From positions 1,488,001 through 1,552,000 of the forward strand of contig JAUEDM010000008.1 in assembly GCA_033439685.1 (NCBI GenBank): DNA of 64,000 nucleotides, given 5' to 3'. Position numbers and translations under genes: made by a program. This DNA comes from Apodospora peruviana. Lineage: Eukaryota > Ascomycota > Sordariomycetes > Sordariales > Lasiosphaeriaceae. The notes below the pieces were generated by a model. It saw only the letters and a list, made by a program, of their open reading frames with translations, did not search any database and was not told the DNA's origin. This document shows positions 21,664-32,629 of this stretch, one piece after another (the first letter of the stretch is position 1; every line of letters begins with the position of its first letter).

Positions 21664-23055
21664 ATGCCCTCCTCCCCGAGTCCCGACCTCACCAAGGGCT
21701 TCACAAGCGAAGCATACGTCGCCCTCTCCCCAACCACCCCCATCACACTCCAGAGCATAACCTACGGCCCCATTGCCGCAGGCGAAATCGTGCTCTCAAC
21801 CGCCGCCGTCTCGGTCTGCGCCTCGGACCTCAAAGCGGCCGCCGGCAAGTTCCACGGCTGCAGCCCGCCCATGATCCTCGGCCACGAGTGCGCCGGCACC
21901 ATTCTGGGTGTCGGCGTGTCCGTAACCAGCCAGCATCTCAAGCCGGGCGACAAAGTCGTCCTGTCATACGACAGCTGCCGGTCCTGCGTGGAATGCCTGG
22001 CCGGCGCGAGCGCGTATTGTCATGACTTGGTGAAACTGAATCTTTCTGGCCTGAGACAGGGGGTTGACGGATCGAGGGCCACTGCTTTTTGTACTGCTGC
22101 TTCCGGGGAGCCCATCAAAGGTCATTTCTTCGGACAGAGCAGTATGGGACGCACGATCGTCGCGCGGGCCAATTGTGTTGCGGTCAAGTTACCCGACGAT
22201 ACGACACCCGACCAGATGCGGGTGTTTGCGAGTCTCGGGTGCGGGATCCAGACCGGTGCTGGGGCGATCCTGAACGTGGCGCGCCCCGAGCCGAACAGTA
22301 GCATCTGTATCTTTGGGGCCGGGTCGGTCGGCCTCGCGGCGTGTCTTGCTGCCAATTTGACTTCCCCCAAGAGCTTGGTCGTGGTGGATAACTCGGCAGC
22401 TAAGTTGGGCATGTTGCCTGATTGCGTTAGAGCGGCTGTCACAGATTTGGTGGACTCGTCGGTGTTGATGGAAGAGCAGCTGGTGGAGAGGCTGAAGGGG
22501 TTGACTTCTTCTGATGGGGGGCTTGGGGGGTTCGATTATGTGCTTGACTGTGTGGGGAGGGGAGAACTGGCCAAACTGGGTCATAGGGTTCTCAGGCCTA
22601 GGGGGATGCTCATCGCCGTGGGAGGCTCCCCGGATATGGCGCTGCAGGTGACGCTGTCGCAGCATCTGACCAAGGGAGTGATGTTTAGGGGTACACATCA
22701 GGGGGACTCGGTTCCTTCGATAGTAGGTTTTTCGTTTTACCGTTAGCCGTATCGGATGCCGTGGTCGGGCTTCATTGCTAACATGTCGGCCAATTATAGT
22801 CGATTCCGCTCATGATAGATCTCTGGCGTCAAGGTTTGTGCCGGCCCAAACCACCTCCTCCGTCGTTCAGGCTAAGGGGCACAGTGCTAACATGTCGGTC
22901 TAATGCCGACAGGCAAGTTCCCGTTCGACAAGTTGCTCTCGTTTTACGAGTTTGACGCGCTGGACAAAGCAATGGAGGATCTGAAACAGGGCAAGGTCAT
23001 TAAACCCGTCCTGGTCAACAACCAGTGGCATGATGGAGCAGCCCAAGAGGACTGA
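21664..23055 (+). CDS. Zinc-type medium-chain alcohol dehydrogenase (MDR), aryl-alcohol type
   Basis: Three exons, 21664-22722, 22800-22833 and 22913-23055, introns 77 and 79 nt; 411 residues. VCASDLKAA carries the catalytic-zinc Cys, and GHECAGTILGVG gives the GHE motif. The structural-zinc loop is visible as CRSCVECLAGASAYC. The Rossmann motif is IFGAGSVGLAA. The tiny second exon codes SIPLMIDLWRQ and splices into GKFPFDKLLSFYEF, then GKVIKPVL near the end, matching aryl-alcohol dehydrogenase-like enzymes. It should oxidise an alcohol with NAD(P)+. Both introns contain the same 14-base block around the branch site (22776-22789 and 22885-22898). The gene follows the NmrA-like reductase in the same direction. 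Confidence 0.9.
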
Positions 23056-23550
23056 ATCTGGCAGAACTGAGAAGAAGTTTTCAGTGTAGTACAATATGTA
23101 TGAGTTAGCCAGTCACTCCAATGCCAGTCTCCGTGGCCAATGAGGACGAGAAGAATTGGAGGGCCTCCCGCATGAAGCTCTGCCACGCAACAAACAGCCT
23201 CTGCAACCAACCACGCTCAGGCCTGTGCTTCGACCGCCTGCAGTTGCTTGTTTGCCTGATTGCCCTCTTTGATGAGAGACTAACGAGGACGACAGAGATA
23301 AATTTCCAGGCTCAGGTCCTGCTCCCAGCTTCGACCACGACTTTCTTTTCATTCAGCTGAATTCTTTTGGATAGGGGTTCACTCACGGCTCTCCAACCTC
23401 ACTGCCTCCCATTAGACTGCATCAGCAAACACAAGGCGTGGTATTCCTTCCTTCTGTGAGTTTGTCACTGCTCGGATTAGCATCGGCATCACTGACAGTC
23501 CATAGATACCTCTAGCTCCCCTGTGCTCCATCTTACCGCCATCTGCAATC
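23056..23550. other. Spacer before the GRF zinc-finger gene
   Basis: No gene recognised; pyrimidine-rich leader from about 23330 to 23540. Confidence 0.5.
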
Positions 23551-23961
23551 ATGTCGTCGATCGTAGAACAAGACGCAAACATCAACGCGAGTGCTCGTGC
23601 TCGACGCTCGGGCTATGAAGATCGAGTCAACGATCATCTCGCCGGCCCGCCGTGCCACTGCTGCGGCAAGGCGTCGGCCCTCTTTACTGCCCAGGTCAAC
23701 AACCCGAACGGCAATGCCGGAAGGCCGTATTATCGATGTCGTTAGTGTCCCTACGACGCCCGCTGGGTGACATGGGCAGATTCGATTGGTGTGGCCGATA
23801 GCAACCCGCCTTGTGACTGTGGCAGACCGAGTCGTGTCGACTACGTTGGATCAAACAAACCTGAGAGGCGGGGGACAATGTTTCGAACCTGTGCTGCTGG
23901 GTGCTGTCGGTATTATTCGGAACAGGATGATCACGCCGACTCGGGATATGTCTCCGGCTAG
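23551..23961 (+). pseudogene. Double GRF-type zinc-finger gene interrupted by an in-frame TAG
   Basis: One reading frame codes two GRF-like modules. The first has PPCHCCGKAS, then NNPNGNAGRPYYRC. The second has PPCDCGRPSR, then ERRGTMFRTC, followed by CCRYY. A single TAG at 23743-23745 splits them, while the code on both sides continues the family pattern (..RCR, stop, CPYDARWVTWAD), as if a sense codon had been lost. GRF fingers bind single-stranded nucleic acid in other proteins. The stop may be a true nonsense mutation. It may also lie in a 39-nt intron (23741-23779, GTTAGT to GGGCAG) whose removal keeps the frame but deletes the CPYD...WAD segment. The total length without the stop is about 136 residues. 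Confidence 0.55.
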
Positions 23962-24243
23962 ACTAGGGGGCATTGTCATTCTCCGGGGAGCATGCGTGCT
24001 GAACTGGAAGGGGGGCTGACGGAGACGGAGAAGACATGGAGACGCCACCGGTGCGTCCTAACGGCATGGCGCGTAGGTACTTGGGCTATTACCGGAGATT
24101 GGTCGTATGGTGAGCTACAGATAGATACTGGAGAAAGTTTACCTCTCAGGATCGGTCCTATCATTTAGGCTTCTCGAAGAAGAATGATGGACTACGTGAC
24201 ATGCATTCAACCTAAAGCATCGTAATACGAAAACAGAACTTGT

Positions 24244-25531
24244 TTACTCCTCATGGACCTTGACAATCGGCTTCTGGGAGAACTTGCCCGCCTCGAAATC
24301 ATCGATCGCCTCAATCACCTTCTCCCAGCCGACCCCGTCCAGGACCTGGTACGACTCCAGCGGCCGCAGCCCACCTGCCTCAAAATGTCCCTCAAACAGG
24401 GCAATCATCTCGGCAACTTTCTCGTTGGTGTGCTTGGCCAGGTCGGTGGTGAACCGGCCAAGCTGGCCAAGCTGCACGCGGTAGAGGCTGATGGTCTCGG
24501 GCACGCTCATCTCCGACCTGTATCCGGACATTCATCAGTCATGGTTGAGGGAATCTGGATGGGTGACATACCAATCATCCGTAGTTGAGAAGTACTTGAA
24601 CTTCTCCTTGGAAATGGTGTCGAGTGCCTTGACTGAAAGCTCAAAGGCTTGGACGCTTGCGTCGATAACGTGGGCGAAGAGGCCGCCCGTGACTCGCTCG
24701 ATGATACCAAGTTGCTCTTCCATCGGAGCCCTGTTGTCGAATGTCGCGTCTGCCCCAGCTTTGCGAGCAATCTGCGTTGGATCTGTGAGCAACTGACGAC
24801 TGTATACGGACATTTGGAGGGGGTGTAGTGAAAAGAAGACGTACCTCGGCCTTGGACACCGACGTGGACGCAAGAACCTGGTATCCGCAGAGCTTGGCGA
24901 TCTGTACAGCATACTGACCGACCGTCCCACTGCCGCCCATAACTATAACCCACGATTGCTGATTTATGGCTGCGCCGGCCCAGCTGGTCCCTGCCGGTTG
25001 AAGTTTCATGTACTGTCCATCGAGGAGTGCAAGGCCAGCAGTCAGAATCCCACTACCAACAGTGCACCCTCCCTCCAAGCTGACCTTGTCCGTCTTCTTG
25101 AACACCCAGTCTTCGACAACGAGAAAGGTGTCCTGGAAGGGCGATAACTTGTTCTGACCGATAGGCACACAGCCAAAGACGTAGTCGCCCTTTTTGAGCT
25201 TCTCGCAGCCCGGCCCAGTCTCGAGGACGACGGCGGTCACGTCGCTGCCGATAATAGCGGGAAACTCCTCAATCAGCAGACCGCTGTGTTGCATGAAAGG
25301 TTCGCTGTTGGGATTGATCGAGATATTAGCGCCTGCACCCCAGATCATCATGGAAAAGGGGTAAAGCTGAGTGGGTCCAGTCCAATTTGGTCAGTCTTAC
25401 ACGGGGTTGATGCCGACGAAGAGGCTCTTGACCAACGCCTGCTTCGGCCCGGGAGTTGGGCGGGGGATGTTGTCGACCACCGTGTAGGGCGCATTGGGTC
25501 CAGCGATGGTGATGCCGGTTTGGGTTGCCAT
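24244..25531 (-). CDS. Zinc-independent MDR oxidoreductase (enoyl-reductase/ToxD-like)
   Basis: Four exons on the minus strand: 25531-25401, 25304-24845, 24771-24572 and 24517-24244; introns 96, 73 and 54 nt; 354 residues. The first splice was chosen because it restores GINPVEPFMQHSGLL, the family's conserved segment; skipping it would duplicate an INP motif. GDYVFG marks the end of the GroES-like part. The Rossmann motif is VMGGSGTVGQYAVQIAKLCGY, and the conserved zinc ligands of true alcohol dehydrogenases are missing. Relatives include the fungal enoyl reductases that act in trans beside polyketide synthases, as well as general quinone/enone reductases. No polyketide synthase lies in this window, so a stand-alone NADPH-dependent reductase is more likely. 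Confidence 0.88.
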
Positions 25532-26355
25532 TTTCTGGCTCGGTCAAATGGTCTTGGAGGGTTGAGCACCTATAGTTGTTGAGAGTTTCTGATGCTATTT
25601 CTTACTGGACCTGGATCATATATATGCACATGAGAGACATCCAGTGCGTTATCGTAAGCTGCTGCCAAGCAGCCACAAACAGAGAGAGGGAACCAGTGAC
25701 GACATCGGCAGGGTGACTGGGGATAAAGTTCTCCAGGTCGTCCATGTACGTTAAGTAGCTCGATAAGATCCCGAGCAGCAGCGATAACAGCTGTCAAGCC
25801 AATAGAACCACGGTTAGCAGAAACATATGTTTTCCCCGCGTTTGCGTAACCGAATCGGCATCGCTATTCATCCGTCGCTGACATTTGCGGTTGACATTTA
25901 TGGTTTGGATGAGAACTTTGTGTGGTTGGATACGGATTAATAGCGGAACATATACGAAATGGTGGCGTTCCAGTCTGCTGTTTCGGGGTAATATCAGGTC
26001 ACAGAGCCCTATATTTAGACTGATAACAGCTTTCCACCGGCAGTGCGTTGTCAAATGGTGAGTTGAGATTGTGGCAACACGAGAAATGTCCAGAAACCCA
26101 AGTAACTCGGCTGTACTTCAATATACGACTAGTGTCTCCTGGTTGGTTTTCTATGCTTCGAGAGAGATTGAGCATGATATTTCGAAACAATTAACAAACA
26201 ACCTATGAGAAATTACCAAGATTCCGCTTATGCAACATATTCCCTGAATGCATCCTGAAAATGAGGTTCAATATTAAAGGAGAGTACATGAGTACACAGG
26301 AAACTAACAAGCCACCATCCGTGGCAGATGAAAGAGAGTAAAGAATTTGTTCTTT

Positions 26356-26416
<61 letters not shown>

Positions 26417-26477
26417 CTAGACCTTCAATCATCATCATAGAAACATCAAATCCGTCCGTCGACTGCTCGTTTTCGGA
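25532..26477. other. AT-rich spacer
   Basis: Contains the promoter of the MDR gene on one side and, near its other end, a long T-run joined to an A-run. No gene seen. Confidence 0.5.
26353..26414. repeat. Homopolymer T-run fused to A-run
   Basis: Fifteen T, one C, twenty T (26369-26388), then twenty-six A (26389-26414). The T20-A26 junction is a perfect inverted repeat. It sits about 60 bp past the stop codon of the secreted-protein gene on the minus strand. Confidence 0.9.
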
Positions 26478-27011
26478 TTAAAATGGGTTAACCCACGGAC
26501 GACACTTGTTGGCCGCGCAGTACCCGCTGCAGCAGGGACCAACTTTTTGAATCACACCTTTTATTAGCTTTCGATAGGATAGGAGTCTTGAGGAGAGGTA
26601 TACCATATTGACCGTTGACGTAGCAATCTCCGTAAGTCCCAATGCACATTCCAAGACAGCTGACGCCGGTGATGGGCTGCGGCGGGCCGACGAGGATCTG
26701 CTGCAGGCCTGTGGACGTGATGCTGCCGGCCAGCGTCTTCTGCCCGGCCGTGATGAAGTTGCATTGGTATTGAGCGTTGTAGTCGGGCGCGTCGATGATG
26801 CTGACCGCAATGCCATTGTCTGGATGCCCGTTAGTGAGGATTCCATGTGGTAACGGATAGACAGCTTACTCGTGGGATAGACTGTTCCGTCGGCAGGGAA
26901 GGCCATCGAGTATTGCGCCGGGCCACCGTGGAAGGTGAGATGGACGGTCTGCACGGCCAAAGTGCTGGCGACAAGGCCAAAGGCGAATGTAAGTGAGGTA
27001 AATAACTGCAT
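26478..27011 (-). CDS. Small secreted cysteine-rich protein
   Basis: Three exons on the minus strand: 27011-26870, 26819-26604 and 26542-26478; introns 50 and 61 nt, both in phase 1; 140 residues. The signal peptide is clear (MQLFTSLTFAFGLVASTLA). The mature part starts VQTVHLTFHGGPAQYSMAFP and carries eight cysteines, most near the C-terminus (CLGMC, GDC, then GPCCSGYCAANKC). The last exon is required, since without it four cysteines are lost. Such small secreted Cys-rich proteins are common in plant-associated and saprotrophic fungi and include effector candidates. No enzymatic motif is visible and no function can be assigned. Confidence 0.87.
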   Translation of the reverse strand: MQLFTSLTFAFGLVASTLAVQTVHLTFHGGPAQYSMAFPADGTVYPTSKLSIRYHMESSLTGIQTMALRSASSTRPTTTLNTNATSSRPGRRRWPAASRPQACSRSSSARRSPSPASAVLECALGLTEIATSTVNMVYLSSRLLSYRKLIKGVIQKVGPCCSGYCAANKCRPWVNPF

Positions 27012-29325
27012 GGCAAAGTTGGTGATATAGAGGGTGTTGGGGTGGTTTTTGGAGTTGACTTGGAAATTTTCTAGTATTACCAGTGTGATTGCTGAGCTTT
27101 CTGCGATTCGACATGTAATTTGAAAGAAAGGACTATGTGGGCTTCCGGGGATGAAGAGAGACTTTATATGCATGTTGGCAACCCATATTTCTCAGATCGT
27201 GGTGGTTCTAACACGATTTTGTGCATTTGATAGTCTCCCCACTAGCTCACGTTCGGGAGGTTGCAGCAACATGACAAACTGGGAACTTCCGTCGGGCAGT
27301 CTACATCTCGGTCCAATACGAAGCTTCTGTGCTGTCATTGTCGCCCGTCGTGTATGGACAACCACGATGCAGCGCGTCGGAATACGAAGATGGGATGCTT
27401 GGCATCCGGCTCGTGGTGGGGAGGGAGCAGCTGACCCAGGTGATTTGATCTCCATCTCTGTCGGCTTGGTGTGCCGTTCTCGCCAAGGTATTGGCCGGTC
27501 GTTCGGGAGAGGGAATTAGGGAAATACACCCCCATCTTTTAGTTCCTTCAGCCCTAGCGAGGGGATGACCTGACCGAGCTGAAAGAACCAGAAACCTGCT
27601 TGGTTGAAAGCTAATACTGCATACCCCGGAAGTCGGAAATGCTTGTCTGGATCTGTTGTGGATCGGAAAGTCCATTCTGACTGGGCGCGATTCGCGCTGG
27701 CATTTGCGGGGAATATTAGCATCTGAGACACACCTGAGTTATAATTGACTCGACTAGACTAGGACTTCCGGTGAAAACTCTCCGATCTTAAGGACGTCCT
27801 CGTGCTTTTTCTCGAGTAAAGTAAAATGTCGGTCCAACATAATCAGGCTCCCTGCTACATTCATACTTTCTTTACATGTCAGCTCACGAAGCCAGCGAAG
27901 ATATTATTAGAATGACAACAAATGTGTTAGTTCCCAGTCATATTCGCCGGTGGACCTCTAAGTTTGGGCCCGAGAACTCATTTTCATTCCACGGAATAAC
28001 CCACCATCCGCCCACATGAAGTTCCGACTGTCCGACCGGGTCTGTGGCCAGCTTAGGGGTGCAATGCCGGTATTGGACTTTGCTTGACTGCTGCAAAGTC
28101 CCGTTTAATGATAAGCCTGTTGGATACAGCTCCGGACGGGTGTATTACGCTTGTCATCATCACCGCCACAGCCCAGGTGAGCTGTTCAAGTTCGAAGCCG
28201 TGAAACAGTCGTTCGAGGCCGTGAAGATCCAGACTGGCTCCTGAAAAGCTCAAGAAAAAGCCGCTACCTTCGTGATTCAGACCCCACTGGCATATATATC
28301 TGACCAGACGTTCCTTTGTATCGTTCAAAGGGACTCTCACATGAGACTGAGACTGGCATTTTAAGACGCCATTTTTGTTTGAATCAAGAAACGTACAGGT
28401 GCGTGGACATGGCCACAACTTGCAGTGATGGATGCAACCAGCACTATTGTACTCCGGGAATACCAAGATGAAATCCCAGCAACCAGTTCAGTCTGTGGGT
28501 TGCACAAGTCCAAAACCACTCTCTGAGTGTCTGTGCCCCCTTCAAACTCCGCAAGTCCGTAAACCGCCCCAAACACTAAAACATAACTCGAGATTCACAG
28601 TGCGATCCTGCCAATTGCAACATGTGGTGGGTAAATAGGCAGATGTCAAGTTGTTATCCGCACACTATAGGGTTTTCAGGTAGCGGTGCAAAAAGTTTGA
28701 TAAAACATGAGAATTTTACCCTTTTGACAAGGCTTAACTCGGAGTTGTTTGGAGCTGAGGCACATTAGACGCCAAAGTGCATATATACGTATTAGAATCT
28801 GGTAACCTAGTTAACGTGTATCAAATATATTAGACAGCGCGCATCTTTATCTCTATCAAGATTTAAACCCCTAGTAAATTACGTTGCCAGGTGCTAGTCT
28901 AGACAAAGCATTACCTTTTATATGTAACATATATCACCCAAGTTTCATTTTTCTAAATAGATGCTAGACATTTGGAAACCACATTAGAGTAAATCGGGCA
29001 TAATTACTGGCTAAGCTAATAATATAACGTTATGCGTCTTGGTAAAAGAAATATAAGCTTAGACGGCAGATATAAAGGTGTTTTCTTGTCCAGACTAGGA
29101 CCTGGCAAGCAACTGCACCAAGATTTTAAATTCCGGTCGAGGTACATGTATATTCTCCTAAATCTACAGGGGTTGGATGTCTTCAATAAATCTCCATTGA
29201 AGTTGAATGTAATTATCTTGAATTATTTCGAGTTAGTTACCCGACGGCACCCATATACTGACACTCAACCTATGTACCCCTGACCAATGTCCACATACCT
29301 TACAGAAAGGACTTCTTTCCGCCAT
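27012..29325. other. Long AT-rich spacer
   Basis: 2.3 kb without a supported gene. The part from about 28680 to 29280 is strikingly AT-rich with many stop codons in all frames, which fits repeat-induced point mutation or simply a gene desert. Minus-strand frames near 28053-28576 have some cysteines but no coherent model. Confidence 0.45.
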
Positions 29326-32300
29326 CTAAAGACGCATCTTCTTACCAGCAAACAACCCAATAAACGCCAAGATCCTATACACCGACCCAATGCCCAGCAG
29401 AACCAACATGTTCCTCCACAGCCAGTCGAGATGATACCCCGTAGACTGCGCCGCGAGGTCCACATCATACAGGTACCGGAACGGCTCAACTAACCGCCCA
29501 AAATACAGCTCACCAAGCCATGTGCCCGGGCTCATGCGCCACAGCCACTCCATGTGCCAGTCCTTGACGTTGGACAACGGCGGTGCGGCACCGCTGAGAA
29601 TACCAACAATCAAAGCAATCATGGTCGCGAAAAGCGGCGCGTCCTCGCGGCGCACAACCATCGAAATGCAGCTCGCCAGCCCATAGATGCAATAGAAGTA
29701 AAGCAGATTCGCCAGAAACGCAATCCAGTAGTTGATGATGGGCACCGCCAGCAGAAACAAAAACGTAGTAAAATGCAAACAGGCCAGCACCATCCGCGGC
29801 AGGATCGACAGCGACTTGGCCACGAAATAGGCCAGCCTCGAATGGCCCGCCTCGGCCTCGCGACGGTGCAGAAGCATCTCTTCCGAGAAAACGCGAACCC
29901 CGGGGGCGGCCGAGACGAGGCCTATCGCGATGGCTGTGAGCAGAGACAGCTCGGGCACCGACTGGAAATCGGACGACACGCTGAGGATGGAGTAGGCGGG
30001 GTTGGTGTAGGGCCCGATGAAGAGGATGCCGCCTTTGGTATGCTCTGCAAGACCAAGGAGGAAACCGGCCAGGCTGGCGAGGCCGAGCTCGTAGTACAGC
30101 GTTGGGAGGACGCGGTACTGCTGGAGAAAGGCGCGGCGGAGGCAGAGGATTGTTTGGTTGATGAGTGGCGCGCCGCGCTGGCGGAGGTGCCGCGTGATGG
30201 TCTTTTTCTCGGACTTGATGCTCTTGGCGTCGAGCTCGGAGTCGGCCGAGATGACGGAGAAGCGGGAGGAAAGAAGTTGCGGTGTTCCGAGGCGACGGGA
30301 GGTCAGCAAGGCGGCTGGGTTGTTGTATTCCGGGGACGCAGACCGCGATGACTGGACGGATCCGCTTCGCGAAGAAGGGCGTTGTCGGTAGTGTTGCTGG
30401 ATCGCGGCCCAGTGGCTGATAAGCGCGTCTTTGGAGATGTCGCCCGACTTTTTGTAGGCGCGGCCGTTGCCGGTGATGATGTCGGTCACGACATCGCCAA
30501 AGTTGGCGTGCGGCGGGAAATGGAAGCCGACTTGCTCGAAGAAGGGCTGAACTTCGGTCTCGGGCCCTTCGTAGATGAGCTGGCCGCTGGCGAGGAGGAT
30601 CAGGTCGTCGATCATGGTGAATATCTCCATGCGCGGTTGGTGGATGATGACGATGACGGAGATGCCCAGGCGGGCGAGGGCTTTGAGAGTGCGCATGATG
30701 GAGCTGGCTGCGGTGGCGTCGAGGCCGGAGGTGGGCTCGTCGAGGAAGATGGCCATGGGCGCTGCGGCCAGCTCCATTCCGATGGATGCTCGCTTCCGCT
30801 GCCCACCACTAATGACGGGCTTCCCTACACTGCCAACGAGGCTGTCCCGCACGTGGGAGAGCTCGAGGCAGTCGATGACGGCGTCGACATGGGCCCGGAT
30901 CTCGGCGTCTTTCCATGACCGCGGCAGTCGGATCCGCGCCGAGTGTAGGATGTTCTCGTAGACGGTCAGCTCAGGCAGGATGATGTCGTCCTGCGGCACG
31001 TAGCCGATGAGCTTCTTGTACCGCTTGAGCTTTCCGGGGATGCCGTTGACGGTGACGCTGCCGGCGGTGAAGTCTATTTTACCCATCAGCACGTTGACAA
31101 AGGTCGACTTGCCGGCGCCGGAACCGCCCATGACGGCTGTCAGCGACCCGCGCTTGATCGACCCGGTCACGTTCTGGAGGATGGGCCGCTTTGCGCCCTT
31201 GGGCTGGCAGGCAAGCTGTGAGTAGCCGAAAGAGAGTCCAATGTCGGCCGCGTCGGTAGACTTGCGCATAGAGTCGACAAATGCCCTGATCTCGGGCGTG
31301 AGACCCGAGTCAAGACCGGCTGGGTGAGCGCTGAGGTAGGCTGTCGCAGGCATATCAATGGCCGCATCAAACCCGGACCAGACGTCCCTTTGATGCCGGC
31401 TGCTGGGCATGTAAGTAGCGTCGGTGCGTGGAGTCATCTCCACGTCGTGATGGTCGTCATGGAGCTGTTTGTACCCTGTAATCCTTGCCGCAAAGCCCTT
31501 AGGCATGCCTTTTCGCGCGGATGCGACGCTGGATCGATTTCGCTTGGAGTTGTTCTTTCGTTTGATCCGGTAAGCGAATACGATCGTCCCAATGATGAGC
31601 AGAACGTCTATTATGATCAGAATGCCAATTGGTAGCAGGTATTGCTCCGACTGGGAACCCGCGGGGCATCGGGAACCGATCATGCAGGGCGTCGGCGTGG
31701 GCGCCCCAGGTTGGCAGTAGGTACCTATGACAGTAGTTTGTGAGTTCGTAGGCTTGATCGTTTCGTGCCTGACAGTGCCTTACCTTTGGGGCAAACGATG
31801 CTTTCCTTGCCGTTGCAAAACTCACCTGCCTTACATATTATTGGCTCGAAGATTCCCATCCCGACGTTCTTTCCGTTGAATTCACACACATGCCGTCCCA
31901 GACGAGCCTTCTGACACTCGAGGACAGGTGGACAGTACTGTGGTAGCGAATTAACCGTGTTATTTGCACACCTGTGAGTGCGAATGTTGTCAGCGTCGAT
32001 TATTGACATATCACTGATATCAGGTCTGGGGAGTTGACGAACAGAAACCCCGGAGCACATCCGTCTCGCTGCCAGATATCGACAGATTGAATCTCCAACG
32101 GTACGGCGCCCTCCCTGAAACACGGCGCCCCATCAATCGGCACCTCGTCCTTGTCAATCGACTCCAGCGCCCGATAATATGATGTCGAGAAGCTCGACCG
32201 ATTCTTGCCCGTGCATGCCCCATCCCAAACACTGAGCTCGCTGATATCCTCAACAAGACTGCTCCTCGTGTCGTCCCATCGAAACGCCTCGTCGGCTTTT

Positions 32301-32629
32301 GGCGGATTGGAAGATTCCCATATAGGAAGACGTGCTATGTCGGATGCGCTGTCGATATTTCCGTCGCCATTCTGTGTGTTGAACCATTTCCCGCTCATCG
32401 ATGTTTCCGCCGCTTCAGTTTGGTTTCCAAAGCACCGCCAAAATATCCTGTTCTTGCCGGGATCGGCTCTCTTGTTTGGAATTTTGATGGCCTGAAGCTC
32501 GGGTCGTTCCTGCAGCTGGCAAACACATGCTTGTGTGTCGAGAAAGAGAGGCCCCGAGGCAGGTTGCTGTGGGTAAAATGGAGCTTGGGGGAGGTCAGCA
32601 ACGCTAACATCAGCAAATCTGGCACCCAT
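29326..32629 (-). CDS. ABC transporter, ABCG half-size type with Cys-rich N-terminus (Adp1-like)
   Basis: Three exons on the minus strand: 32629-32049, 31971-31784 and 31724-29326; introns 77 and 59 nt; 1055 residues. The N-terminal ~280 residues contain many cysteines (CPPVLEC, CKAGEFC, CPKGTYC, GSRCPAG), like the luminal part of yeast Adp1. A first membrane helix follows (about 286-308). The single nucleotide-binding domain has Walker A GGSGAGKST, signature ISGGQRKR, Walker B IFLDEPTSGLDA and switch IIHQPR. About six helices form the C-terminal membrane domain, as in ABCG half-transporters, which work as dimers. The substrate is unknown. The border of exon 1 (donor GTTTCT at 32048) rests only on phase. 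No classical signal peptide is visible at the chosen ATG. Confidence 0.87.

Noticed and set aside
24244..25531. Polyketide-cluster trans-enoyl reductase
   Set aside because: Sequence family fits, but no polyketide synthase or other biosynthetic core gene lies in the window.
29554..30351. Long plus-strand frame opposite the ABC transporter
   Set aside because: Antisense shadow of the well-supported membrane domain.
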